Positions 12,123 through 21,313 of a stretch of DNA of 32,765 bases are shown here, one piece after another. The stretch is from an uncultured Paraburkholderia sp. (GTDB lineage: Bacteria; Pseudomonadota; Gammaproteobacteria; Burkholderiales; Burkholderiaceae). Both the position numbers and the translations under genes were made by a program. Location: assembly GCA_937917025.1 (NCBI GenBank), contig CALFSF010000267.1, positions 1 to 32,765 of the forward strand. The letters are read 5' to 3'. A model generated the notes under the pieces. That model did not search any database. It saw only the letters and a list, made by a program, of their open reading frames with translations, and was not told the DNA's origin. Every line of letters begins with the position of its first letter. The first letter of the stretch is position 1.

Positions 12123-13202
12123 TCAAGCCGCGTCGCGGTATTGCGTCGGCCACTTGCGCGGCTTGATGTCGGCCAGCGCCTTCGCGATCGCGGCGATGTG
12201 CTCCGGCGTCGTGCCGCAGCAGCCGCCCGCGATGTTCACGAGCCCCGCCTGTGCGAATTCCTTCAGCAGCCCGGACGTATCGGCGGGCAGTTCGTCGAAA
12301 CCGGTATCGCTCATCGGATTCGGCAGGCCGGCATTCGGATAGCACGACACATACGTATCGCAGAGCTTCGCAAGCTCGGCGATGTACGGACGCATCAACG
12401 CCGCGCCGAGCGCGCAGTTCAGGCCGAACGTGAGCGGCTTCGCGTGACGCAGCGAGTTCCAGAACGCCTCGACCGTCTGGCCGGACAGAATGCGCCCCGA
12501 GGCATCCGTCACGGTGCCGGAGATCATGACCGGCAGACGCTCGCCAGTGTTCTCGAACAGTTCGTCGAGCGCGAACAGCGCGGCCTTTGCATTCAGCGTG
12601 TCGAAGATCGTTTCGACGAGGAACAGGTCGACGCCGCCATCCAGCAGCGCCTTCGCCTGTTCGTAATACGCCGTGCGCAATTCGTCGAACGTGATGTTGC
12701 GCGCGCCCGGATCATTTACGTCTGGAGAAATACTCGCGGTCTTCGGCGTCGGCCCGATGGCACCCGCGACGAAGCGCGGCTTGTCGGGCGTCGAGTATTT
12801 GTCGCAGGCTGCGCGCGCGAGCTTCGCCGATTCGAGATTCATTTCGATCGCGAGGCTTTCCATGCCGTAGTCGGCCTGCGCGACGCTGGTCGCGCCGAAC
12901 GTGTTGGTTTCGAGAATGTCGGCGCCTGCCGCGAGGTACTGCTCGTGAATCTCGCTGATGACCTGCGGCTGCGTGATCGACAGCAACTCGTTGTTGCCCT
13001 TGATGTCGCGACCGTAGTCCTTGAAGCGCTCGCCGCGATAGCCCGCTTCATCGAGCTTGTAGCGCTGGATCATCGTGCCCATCGCGCCGTCCAGGATCAG
13101 GATGCGCGACTTCAGGAGTCCTGGCAGGGCGGTGCCGCGCGTATAGGGCGCGACGGAGCGTTCTGGAGCAACGGTTTGGGCAGGCTGGTTCATGGCTGGC
13201 AA
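12123..13202 (-). CDS. metH: Homocysteine S-methyltransferase domain protein (MetH N-terminal part encoded separately)
   Basis: [31 protein letters not shown]...[19 protein letters not shown]...GLNCALGA...[11 protein letters not shown]: zinc-binding homocysteine methyltransferase motifs. Confidence 0.94.
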   Translation of the reverse strand: MPAMNQPAQTVAPERSVAPYTRGTALPGLLKSRILILDGAMGTMIQRYKLDEAGYRGERFKDYGRDIKGNNELLSITQPQVISEIHEQYLAAGADILETNTFGATSVAQADYGMESLAIEMNLESAKLARAACDKYSTPDKPRFVAGAIGPTPKTASISPDVNDPGARNITFDELRTAYYEQAKALLDGGVDLFLVETIFDTLNAKAALFALDELFENTGERLPVMISGTVTDASGRILSGQTVEAFWNSLRHAKPLTFGLNCALGAALMRPYIAELAKLCDTYVSCYPNAGLPNPMSDTGFDELPADTSGLLKEFAQAGLVNIAGGCCGTTPEHIAAIAKALADIKPRKWPTQYRDAA

Positions 13203-13234
13203 GGCTTGCGCCTGAAAGATGCGGTAAACGCGTC

Positions 13235-13240
13235 ATTGTA
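13235..13240 (-). promoter_or_regulatory. Putative -10 (TACAAT) of the metH1 promoter
   Basis: Minus-strand ...ctccggctacaatgacgcg...; about 33 nt upstream of the ATG at 13202. Confidence 0.45.
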
Positions 13241-13247
13241 GCCGGAG

Positions 13248-13285
13248 CCGCATGGCTCTGCCCTTCGAGGGGCAGAGCCATGCGG
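13248..13285. repeat. Perfect 16-bp inverted repeat, 6-nt spacer, upstream of metH1
   Basis: ccgcatggctctgccc-ttcgag-gggcagagccatgcgg. Confidence 0.9.
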
Positions 13286-13310
13286 TCTGGCGCACGCTTC
13301 GCGCCGCGAT

Positions 13311-13347
13311 AAAAGAAAAACCCCGTCCGGCATGCCGGACGGGGTTT
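13311..13347 (-). terminator. Intrinsic terminator of the DUF3567-like gene
   Basis: Perfect 30-nt palindrome aaaccccgtccggcatgccggacggggttt at 13318-13347; on the minus strand followed by tttttctttt. Confidence 0.88.
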
Positions 13348-13375
13348 CGAGGAGCTGTGTCGCCCAGGCGACGTT

Positions 13376-13633
13376 TCAGTGAAGGATCACCGGCTGATGC
13401 ATCAGACTGTCGAACTGGCCGAGGAATTCATCCACTTCGTCGAGCGACGGTTCGTCTTCGATCAGTTTTTGTACGTGTTCACGAAAGCGTGCCGCCATTG
13501 CACCATCAATGTAGATTTCGCGCTGCATGGTCTTGTCAACAATCTCGTAGCCACCGGAACGCATGGCGAGATGGCCGTCTTCCGGCGGAAACTCGACAAC
13601 ACAATAGTTCGGGCTGTTATAGATCATCTGCAT
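13376..13633 (-). CDS. DUF3567-like conserved protein
   Basis: MQMIYNSPNYCVVEFPPEDGHLAMRSGGYEIVDKTMQREIYIDGAMAARFREHVQKLI...; RBS aaggag upstream. Confidence 0.82.
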   Translation of the reverse strand: MQMIYNSPNYCVVEFPPEDGHLAMRSGGYEIVDKTMQREIYIDGAMAARFREHVQKLIEDEPSLDEVDEFLGQFDSLMHQPVILH

Positions 13634-13751
13634 GGCGACACTCCTTATATTTCCGTTGGCTCCAAGCCGTTCCTGCGCTGTAAATGGAGCCTATGGTGTG
13701 GAATTCAAGGGGTGGACCCGGAGTAACGCGCGTGAAAGGTCCATCTACAGT

Positions 13752-14111
13752 TTAGACCCGGGTGGCGGGAAACGTTTCAAGTAACGCAGCAAAACCGTGC
13801 GATTGTTCAGCCGGTGCGGGATGGTCGGCCTCCAGCAACGCGAAACGATACCCAGGAATGACATTTGCGGCAGTCTGCATCGATGCCGGCAGTGTGCCCG
13901 CATCGCAGCGCCAGGCAATGGACCGCACGGCTTTGTCGATACGTTTCACCGCTTCGCGAACGTCGAAATCGGGCGGTGCTTCGCATGCGCGTGCGTATCC
14001 TTCGGTGTATGTTCGCAACAACACTTCATTGATCTGTTCGATCGCGTCCAGATGCGCTTTCTGGAAGTCGACAGACAGCGACAGGTCACGCATGCAACGC
14101 GCGTTGCTCAA
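13752..14111 (-). CDS. Hypothetical protein (start could be Met at 14093)
   Basis: ORF with protein-like composition: MRDLSLSVDFQKAHLDAIEQINEVLLRTYTEGYARACEAPPDFDVREAVKRIDKAVRSIAWR...; no family recognised. Confidence 0.6.
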   Translation of the reverse strand: MSNARCMRDLSLSVDFQKAHLDAIEQINEVLLRTYTEGYARACEAPPDFDVREAVKRIDKAVRSIAWRCDAGTLPASMQTAANVIPGYRFALLEADHPAPAEQSHGFAALLETFPATRV

Positions 14112-14171
14112 TGTACGAGTGAGCCGTCGACGGGAAGTTTCTGAAACTCGGGGAAAACTTCTTCACCAGGT

Positions 14172-15371
14172 TCAGGGTTTTTCGATGGCGCCGGCTGGGC
14201 CATCCGCAGGCGCGGACGGGCTGGCTGTGTCGTCGCTGTCCGAATCCGGCGAGGCGAGCCCGCCGCGCCAGCGCAATTCGATCTGCGTGCCGTTCGGCTC
14301 GGTCTGCACGAGCCGCGCGGGCAACCAGCCAAGCGACGGCGCGAGCCATACATCGATGCGTCGCCGGTCGCCTTCGCGTCGCGGCAGACGCATGAAGTGA
14401 CGCGCCTCGACATAGCCGCCCGGTATGCGCACGCTTTCATCACCGATCGTCTCGATCGGCCAGATCTCGCCGCTGTCGTTGTCGGCGACATAGAACTCGC
14501 GCGTGACGCCAGGCTTGTACGCGGCAGGGTCGCCTCGTACGAGACTCGCCAGTTGCATGACCATGCTGAAGCGATCCTGCGCGCCATCGGGCAGCGCGAG
14601 GGTGGTGGGCGTGCGCGTGAAGGCGATCTGCCTGTCCGCGCGATTGAAAATCGTCACGTCTTCGACGCGATGGCCGCGCTTTTCGATGTACTGATCGGGC
14701 GCAATGCCAAACGCGTCGATATGGCCATGGCTCGCATAGCTGAAGGTACCGACAAACGGCAGGGGTACCGAGACGACCATCTCGTAGGTGTGCCCGTCGT
14801 TTGTCCAGTGGATCGTGCCGGGCTGGTTGCGCACACCGTTATAGAACGTGTCGTATTGCAGATCGCCCGAAGGTGGCACGGAGAATTTCACGCCGTGCGA
14901 TGCCCCGGCGTTCCCGATCCCCGATGCCGCGCTTGCCGCGGCCGCGGCGCCGGTTGACGAAGCCGGCGATACGGCCGATGTCGCTTCAGATGTAGCGGAC
15001 GCCGGTGAGGTGCCGGCAGCCGGCGCGGTCGTTACGGCATGCCTGGCTTCGGGACGTGTGATGGTCAGCACATGCTCGGCCGGCTTGCGTGCGGGCGCGC
15101 GGCGAGCGGGCGCGGCGGGCGGCGGCGCGGTGTTCGCGGGCGCCTGCTCGACGCGTTCGGGCTTGAGCAATGCGACCTGCACGGGCGCACGATCCGGTTC
15201 GAGTGGCTGCGAAATACTGCGATGACGCTCGACCCATTGCGCGGCGATCCAGTGCAGCAGCACCACGACGAGGAGCACGGCGACCCAGCGCAACGCACGT
15301 CTGCTCCGGTTCGCGGATGCGGCCGGCGGCGGCGTGCGTTCAGGAATGGAAGCGGTAGAGTGCGACAGCAT
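14172..15371 (-). CDS. DUF3108-like protein with N-terminal TM and Pro/Ala-rich linker
   Basis: TM segment RWVAVLLVVVLLHWIAAQWV, Pro/Ala linker, C-terminal domain LQYDTFYNGVRNQPGTIHWTNDGHTYEMVVSV... Confidence 0.78.
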   Translation of the reverse strand: MLSHSTASIPERTPPPAASANRSRRALRWVAVLLVVVLLHWIAAQWVERHRSISQPLEPDRAPVQVALLKPERVEQAPANTAPPPAAPARRAPARKPAEHVLTITRPEARHAVTTAPAAGTSPASATSEATSAVSPASSTGAAAAASAASGIGNAGASHGVKFSVPPSGDLQYDTFYNGVRNQPGTIHWTNDGHTYEMVVSVPLPFVGTFSYASHGHIDAFGIAPDQYIEKRGHRVEDVTIFNRADRQIAFTRTPTTLALPDGAQDRFSMVMQLASLVRGDPAAYKPGVTREFYVADNDSGEIWPIETIGDESVRIPGGYVEARHFMRLPRREGDRRRIDVWLAPSLGWLPARLVQTEPNGTQIELRWRGGLASPDSDSDDTASPSAPADGPAGAIEKP

Positions 15372-15406
15372 CGATGCGTGCGGGCCGGTGAGCGGCGGTT
15401 CGTCGA

Positions 15407-16270
15407 TCAGCGCGCGTGCGCGCTGTAGCCCAGTTCATACGACAGTTTTCCTGCGCATTCGCGCATCGCCGTATCGACCGTTCCGTTCCAGCGGATATCG
15501 AAAGCGCCTTCGTGTCCAAGCGCGATCAGACCGAGCGCGAGATCGCCGGTCGAGTCGAATACCGGCATGCAGAACGCGTGAATGGTGGGCAGCAACATGC
15601 CTTCGACGCGTGCCGCGCCATGTTCGCGCACCTCGGCCAGCGCGGCCTCGACGTCATCGTGCGTGCGCGGCGTGTGTGCCCAGGTCGAGCGCCGCGAATC
15701 GGCAAGCTCACGCTCGATCATCGCGCCCGTCTTGCTGCGCGGCAGATACGCGGCGAACAGCAGACCGGTTGCGGAGCCGAGCAGCGGCATCACATCGCCC
15801 AGCTTCAGCGACGCTTTCGCCGGATGGCTCGACTCCATCCAGTGTACGACGGTCGGCCCCTGGTTGCCCCACACGGCGATACCGACCGTGAGATCGAGCC
15901 GGTCGCGCATTTCGGCAAGCGCGATGCGCGCGAGCTTCACGCCATCGACGCGCGCCAGTCTCGCGAGACCCAGCTGCAACGCAAAGCCGCCCAGCTCATA
16001 GCGCCCCGACAGCGGATCCTGCGCGACGACGCCAAGCCGCAGAAAGCTCACCAGGTAGCGATGCGCCTTCGCCGGACTCATGCCGGCGCGCTGCGCGAGG
16101 TCGCGCAGCATCATCGCGCGCGGTTCGTCGGTCAGCACCTCCAGCAGGCGAAACCCGACCTCGATCGACTGGATGCCCGAGCGCAGTTTTTCTTCGCCGG
16201 CTTCGTGCGTTTCAGTTGTGTCGTCGTCGGTGGAGTCGATGTCGATGGAATGCATTGCTCTGGCAGTCAT
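15407..16270 (-). CDS. IclR-family transcriptional regulator
   Basis: GIQSIEVGFRLLEVLTDEPRAMMLRDLAQRAGMSPAKAHRYLVSFLRLGVV (IclR HTH) plus IclR effector domain. Confidence 0.92.
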   Translation of the reverse strand: MTARAMHSIDIDSTDDDTTETHEAGEEKLRSGIQSIEVGFRLLEVLTDEPRAMMLRDLAQRAGMSPAKAHRYLVSFLRLGVVAQDPLSGRYELGGFALQLGLARLARVDGVKLARIALAEMRDRLDLTVGIAVWGNQGPTVVHWMESSHPAKASLKLGDVMPLLGSATGLLFAAYLPRSKTGAMIERELADSRRSTWAHTPRTHDDVEAALAEVREHGAARVEGMLLPTIHAFCMPVFDSTGDLALGLIALGHEGAFDIRWNGTVDTAMRECAGKLSYELGYSAHAR

Positions 16271-16504
16271 GTCGGATAAAGTGGCGTCGCCCCGTCACCT
16301 GAAGGCACGCACAGGACGCGCGACACGCGGACGGCAACGCGTGAAAACAGGCAACGGACGGTAGCAGACTTCCATCCGATGCGTGCAATGGCGCCCGACG
16401 CGTGAAGGCTCACAAGGCTCACAAAACGCACGCGTTTGGGCCGCGACGATTCACCATCGTAGAATAGATTACTTCTATCGTCATCCACACTGCTGAAATC
16501 GCTT

Positions 16505-17497
16505 ATGAAACTTGCCACGCTGAAGGACGGCACGCGCGACGGTCAACTGATCGTCGTGTCGCGCGACCTGCACACCGCGGCGATCGCGGATGCGATCGCG
16601 CCGACGCTCCAGCGCGTCCTCGATGACTGGACGTTCTACGCGCCGCAACTGATCGATCTGTACGAAGCGCTGAATCAGGGCCGCGCCCGCAACACGTTCC
16701 CGTTCGACGCAAAGGCATGCATGGCGCCGCTGCCGCGCGCGTTCCAGTGGGCGGACGGCTCGTCCTACGTGAATCACGTCGAACTGGTGCGCCGCGCGCG
16801 CGGCGCCGACATGCCGCCTGAATTCTGGTCCGATCCGCTGATGTACCAGGGCGGCAGCGACGACTTCATCGGCCCGAAAGAAGACATCGTGTGCGAGTCG
16901 GAAGAATACGGCATCGACTTCGAGGCCGAAGTGGCCGTCATCACCGGCGACGTGCGCATGGGCGCCACGCCCGATCAGGCGCTCAAGGCCGTGCGCCTCG
17001 TCACGCTCGTGAACGACGTCTCGCTGCGCAACCTGATTCCCGCCGAGCTTGCCAAGGGCTTTGGCTTCTTTCAGAGCAAGCCGGCGACCTCGTTCGCACC
17101 TGTCGCCGTCACGCCCGACGAACTCGGCGAACATTGGCGCGAGGGGCGCGTGCATCGCCCGATGATCGTGCACTGGAACGGCAGGAAAGTCGGCCAGCCG
17201 GATGCCGGCACCGACATGGTGTTTCACTTCGGCCAGCTGGTCGCGCACGCGGCGAAGACGCGCAATCTGCGGGCCGGCGCGATCGTCGGCTCGGGGACGG
17301 TGTCGAACAAGGATGCGAAGCGCGGCTATTGCTGCATCGCCGAGAAGCGTTGTCTCGAGACGATCGAGCACGGCGCGCCGCAGACGGAATTCATGAAATA
17401 CGGCGATACGGTGAAGATCGAGATGTTCGACGAGGCCGGCAAATCGATTTTCGGCGCGATCGACCAGTCGGTCGCGCCCATCGAAGGACTGCATTGA
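16505..17497 (+). CDS. Fumarylacetoacetate hydrolase family protein
   Basis: EEYGIDFEAEVAVITGDVRMG, VNDVSLRNLIPAELAKGFGFFQSKPATSFAPVAVTPDELG, GTVSNKDAKRGYCCIAEKR: FAH-fold catalytic motifs. Confidence 0.92.
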   Translation: MKLATLKDGTRDGQLIVVSRDLHTAAIADAIAPTLQRVLDDWTFYAPQLIDLYEALNQGRARNTFPFDAKACMAPLPRAFQWADGSSYVNHVELVRRARGADMPPEFWSDPLMYQGGSDDFIGPKEDIVCESEEYGIDFEAEVAVITGDVRMGATPDQALKAVRLVTLVNDVSLRNLIPAELAKGFGFFQSKPATSFAPVAVTPDELGEHWREGRVHRPMIVHWNGRKVGQPDAGTDMVFHFGQLVAHAAKTRNLRAGAIVGSGTVSNKDAKRGYCCIAEKRCLETIEHGAPQTEFMKYGDTVKIEMFDEAGKSIFGAIDQSVAPIEGLH

Positions 17498-17516
17498 TCC
17501 GGCTGCTGTGAGGAAA

Positions 17517-17560
17517 TCCCCCGGGGTTGGGTGCGTGACTCGCGCCCGGGGGACCTTTCA
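17517..17560 (+). terminator. Probable intrinsic terminator after the FAH-family gene
   Basis: Stem tcccccggg (17517-17525)/cccggggga (17545-17553) followed by ccttt; weak T-tract. Confidence 0.55.
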
Positions 17561-17734
17561 GGAGGGTTTCGCCCGATTACGTCGTATGCAGGCGTCGCTA
17601 CACTGACACACGTGTGGTCGGCACGCCCTGTGCCGCGCCCCCGCGATGCCTGGAAATCCCCGTCGAGGCAGCAGCCATCTTGCATGGGACGAGCGCCAGG
17701 ATAAAAAACACATTGCCACGGTGAGGAGACTTGC

Positions 17735-18970
17735 ATGCGAATCCGGTCGTTCATTCCCAGATCCGGTCGTGCCCGGACACAGGTTCAATCCGGTAGTCCT
17801 TTCGCGCCGGCTCGCGTTCTTCGACGGCTCGCGCTCGGGTTCGCCGTCTCGGTGAGCGTCGCGCTTCCTGTCGCCGCGGCAGCCCAGGTGAAGATCGGGC
17901 TCGTGCTGTCGCTGACGGGACCGGCGGCTTCGCTGGGCATTCCGGCGCGCGACACCGTGGCGCTGTTTCCGAAAGAAGTGGCTGGCCAGAAAGTCGAATA
18001 TCTCGTGTTCGACGACGCGTCGGACACCACCCAGGCCGTCCAGAACACGAAGAAGCTGATCTCCGAGGAACACGTCGACGCGATCATCGGCTCGTCGATC
18101 ACGCCGAATTCGCTCGCGATGCTCGACGTGATCGCCGAAGGGCAGACGCCGACGATCTCGCTCGCCTCGTCCGCGAAGATCATCGAGCCGGTGGACGCAA
18201 AACGTCACTGGATGTTCAAGACGCCGCAGACCGACGCGATGATGGCCTCGGCGATCGCGGAACACGCGAGCGAACACGGCGTGAAGACGATCGCGTACAT
18301 CGGCCAGGCGGACGCGCTCGGCGAAACCTTTTACGCCGAAGTCGTGAAGTTCGCGCAGCTCCACAAGATCACGGTCGTCGCGAACGAGCGCTTCAATCGC
18401 ACCGATCCGGGCGTCACCGGCCAGATTCTCAAGATCATGGCGGCGAATCCGGATGCGGTGGTCGTGGGCGCCGCCGGCACACCCGCCGCGCTGCCGCCGA
18501 AGACGCTGAAAGCGCGCGGCTACAAGGGCTTGATCTATCACAACCACGGCGTGGGTAATAACGATTTCCTGCGCGTGTGCGGCGCGGATTGCAACGGCAC
18601 GTTCCTGCCCGCGAGCCCGGTGCTGGTCGCCGCGCAGCTGCCCGTCGACCATCCGGCAAAGCGGCTCGCGCTCGACTACATCGCGCGCTTCGAGGCGCAG
18701 CACGGCGCGGGCAGCGTATCGGCGTTCGGCTCGTATACGTGGGACGCAGGACTGCTGCTGGGTAACGCCATACCGATCGCGCTGAAGACGGCGGCGCCTG
18801 GCACGCCCGAGTTTCGCCTGGCGCTGCGCGATGCGCTCGAGGCGACGCGCGGTCTCGCGGACTCCAATGGTATTGTCAACATGAGCACGACTGATCACCT
18901 TGGCCTCGACCAGCGCGCCCGCGTCATGGTGGAGATTCGCGACGGCAAGTGGGTGTATCAGCCGCGCTGA
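17735..18970 (+). CDS. Branched-chain-amino-acid-type ABC transporter substrate-binding protein (Peripla_BP_6-like)
   Basis: Signal peptide ending AAAAQ then [58 protein letters not shown]... Confidence 0.9.
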   Translation: MRIRSFIPRSGRARTQVQSGSPFAPARVLRRLALGFAVSVSVALPVAAAAQVKIGLVLSLTGPAASLGIPARDTVALFPKEVAGQKVEYLVFDDASDTTQAVQNTKKLISEEHVDAIIGSSITPNSLAMLDVIAEGQTPTISLASSAKIIEPVDAKRHWMFKTPQTDAMMASAIAEHASEHGVKTIAYIGQADALGETFYAEVVKFAQLHKITVVANERFNRTDPGVTGQILKIMAANPDAVVVGAAGTPAALPPKTLKARGYKGLIYHNHGVGNNDFLRVCGADCNGTFLPASPVLVAAQLPVDHPAKRLALDYIARFEAQHGAGSVSAFGSYTWDAGLLLGNAIPIALKTAAPGTPEFRLALRDALEATRGLADSNGIVNMSTTDHLGLDQRARVMVEIRDGKWVYQPR

Positions 18971-19017
18971 GGCGCGAACGCCGACCCGTCGTGCGCCGCT
19001 CGCCGCCGCTGTCCGAA

Positions 19018-19899
19018 ATGAACCGTTCTACTGGATCGACCGTCATGTCTCACGATTCGCAAGCCCAGGGCACGCCCAATCCGGATTTCTACGCCGGTTA
19101 TCACGCGCTGCGGTTGCGGCGTCATTCGCACGGCATTCTCGAAATCGTGATGAGCGGCGAAGGCGTGAACAAAAGCGGTCTCGCGACCGCCGATGCGCAC
19201 ATGCATCGCGAGCTCGCGGAGATCTGGCGTGATATCGACCGCGATCCGGAAGTGCGCGTCGCGGTGATCCGTGGCGAGGGAAAGGGCTTTTCGGCCGGTG
19301 GCGATCTCGGGCTCGTCGAGCAGATGGCCACCGATTTCGACGTGCGCACGCGCGTGTGGCGCGAGGCGCGCGACCTCGTCTACAACGTGATCAACTGCAG
19401 CAAGCCCGTGGTTTCCGCGATGCACGGGCCGGCGGTGGGCGCGGGCCTCGTCGCCGGATTGCTCGCCGATATTTCGATCGCGGCGAAGAGCGCGCGGATC
19501 ATCGACGGCCATACGCGCCTCGGCGTCGCGGCGGGCGATCACGCGGCGATCGTGTGGCCGCTCCTGTGCGGCATGGCGAAGGCGAAGTATTACCTGATGC
19601 TGTGCGAACCGGTAAGCGGTGAGGAGGCGGAGCGGATTGGCCTCGTGTCGCTCGCGGTCGATGAAAACGATCTGTTGCCGAAAGCCTTCGAAGTCGCGCA
19701 GAAACTCGCGAGCGGTTCGCAGACGGCGATCCGCTGGACCAAGTACGCGCTGAACAACTGGCTGCGCTCGGCGGGCCCGGCCTTCGATACGTCGCTCGCA
19801 CTTGAATTCATGGGCTTTGCCGGCCCCGACGTGCGCGAGGGCGTGAACTCGCTGCGCGAGCGCCGCGCCCCCGACTTCAGACGCGGCGATCCGTTCTGA
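19018..19899 (+). CDS. Enoyl-CoA hydratase/isomerase family protein (alternative start 19045)
   Basis: [23 protein letters not shown] and [28 protein letters not shown] crotonase signatures. Confidence 0.93.
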   Translation: MNRSTGSTVMSHDSQAQGTPNPDFYAGYHALRLRRHSHGILEIVMSGEGVNKSGLATADAHMHRELAEIWRDIDRDPEVRVAVIRGEGKGFSAGGDLGLVEQMATDFDVRTRVWREARDLVYNVINCSKPVVSAMHGPAVGAGLVAGLLADISIAAKSARIIDGHTRLGVAAGDHAAIVWPLLCGMAKAKYYLMLCEPVSGEEAERIGLVSLAVDENDLLPKAFEVAQKLASGSQTAIRWTKYALNNWLRSAGPAFDTSLALEFMGFAGPDVREGVNSLRERRAPDFRRGDPF

Positions 19900-20039
19900 T
19901 GCCGCTGGCCGCGCTGCGTGACGTCCACGCGGCGCGGGTGTTCTGGCGCGTGCCGACACTGATACGCGCGGTATGATCGGACGAACCGGGCGCGGCATGG
20001 CCGCTGCGTCCCGCCACTTCAAGGTGCGAGGAGAAAACC

Positions 20040-20855
20040 ATGACCGCTACAACCGGCTCCACGCCGCCCTTTCCCGGCTTCCCGGGTTTTCCGCCCGCTG
20101 AGATGCTCGACCGGATGTGGGACATGATGCGCCACACGCCGTTCGGGTCGGCCTTTCCCGGCGCGCAGGCCGGCGCGGCGTCGGGCCTGGGGCCGTCGCT
20201 TTCGATGATGTCGGACATGATGGCGCCGCTCACCAACGTCGAGGAACTCGACAAGCGCATCACCGACATGCGCGCGGTCGAACAGTGGCTGAAGCTGAAT
20301 CTGAACATGCTGCAGTCGGCCATCCAGGCGCTCGAGGTGCAGCGCGCGACGCTCGCCACCTTGCGGGCGTTCGGCGCGTTCGCGCAGTCGTCGATGAAGC
20401 CGATGGCTTCCGCGTCGGGTCCGGCGGCCTCGGCTTCTTCGCCGACGCCATCGTGGATGTCGCCTCAGCAGACGTCTGCAGCCGCGCCATCCGCGGCTGC
20501 CCAAACGAAGGCGAGCGACGCCGATGCCGCGGACGAAGCCGGCGACGCCGCGCAGACGCCGCCTTTCGACACCTCGGCGTGGTGGAATCTGTTGCAATCG
20601 CAATTCAACCAGCTGGCGCAGTTCGCGATGGCGCAGCCGGCCGCGGCCGCCGGCGCGACGGCCACGGCGGAGGACATGGCCGAAGCGGCGGAGGGCACGC
20701 ACGGACCTGGCGTCGCCAGCAATGCCCACGCAACCCGCGAGGCCGCGCCGAAGTCGTCTGGCGCGACGAAACGCGCGGCGGCGAAGCGTGCGCCGTCGTC
20801 GAAAAGTGCGAGCGAAGGTCGCGGTGCGAAGAAAGCGCCCGCTTCAGGGGCCTGA
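20040..20855 (+). CDS. phaM: PhaM-like polyhydroxyalkanoate granule regulatory protein
   Basis: PAEMLDRMWDMMRHTPFGSAFPG... coiled coil NVEELDKRITDMRAVEQWLKLNLNMLQSAIQALEVQRATLATLRAFG, Lys/Ala-rich C-terminus. Confidence 0.85.
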   Translation: MTATTGSTPPFPGFPGFPPAEMLDRMWDMMRHTPFGSAFPGAQAGAASGLGPSLSMMSDMMAPLTNVEELDKRITDMRAVEQWLKLNLNMLQSAIQALEVQRATLATLRAFGAFAQSSMKPMASASGPAASASSPTPSWMSPQQTSAAAPSAAAQTKASDADAADEAGDAAQTPPFDTSAWWNLLQSQFNQLAQFAMAQPAAAAGATATAEDMAEAAEGTHGPGVASNAHATREAAPKSSGATKRAAAKRAPSSKSASEGRGAKKAPASGA

Positions 20856-20950
20856 ACACGCGTTCGCGTGCGGTTTGCGCTCGCGCAACAAGCGGGCGCA
20901 AATAGCGGCATCGACGCCACAATTGAAACCGCCGGCCGCCATCCGTTCCG

Positions 20951-20978
20951 CTGACTGTCATGGGGCCCGTGCTATCAT
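20951..20978 (+). promoter_or_regulatory. Putative sigma70 promoter upstream of the diiron protein gene
   Basis: CTGACT (20951-20956), 16-nt spacer, TATCAT (20973-20978). Confidence 0.5.
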
Positions 20979-21313
20979 CCTGTAAGCTTTTGGGCCCGTT
21001 TGCGCGCACTGAAAACAATGACTCGAGCAGCTCGACCCGCCACCGGCAAGGCCGGCAAGCGGTTCGACGGTGCAGTCCGGCGCGGGCCGGTTCGACCCAG
21101 GCATGGTTTTTCCTCACCCACGGTCAACCGATTCAAGCATTCCGGTTTTCGCAAGTGCACATTTTGCCGCCAGCTTCTTTGCCAGGCGGCGCATCTGGAC
21201 GCCCGATTACCGCGTAAAATTGAATGATTCTCAGGTCGCGAAAGCGCGCTCCGGCTCGCTCGCAGCAAACAGATACAAACAGACGTCGCATTGCGCAGAA
21301 CAGGGGTGGGACT

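Noticed and set aside
16481-17494. 337-aa minus-strand ORF antisense to the FAH gene
   Set aside because: Shadow ORF with Arg/His-rich composition.
17558-18898. 446-aa minus-strand ORF antisense to the BCAA-type SBP
   Set aside because: Shadow ORF; signal peptide and SBP motifs are on the plus strand.
21000-21120. tRNA-like T-arm strings (ggttcgac...) before the diiron gene
   Set aside because: No acceptor stem, anticodon arm or CCA; a chance match in GC-rich sequence.
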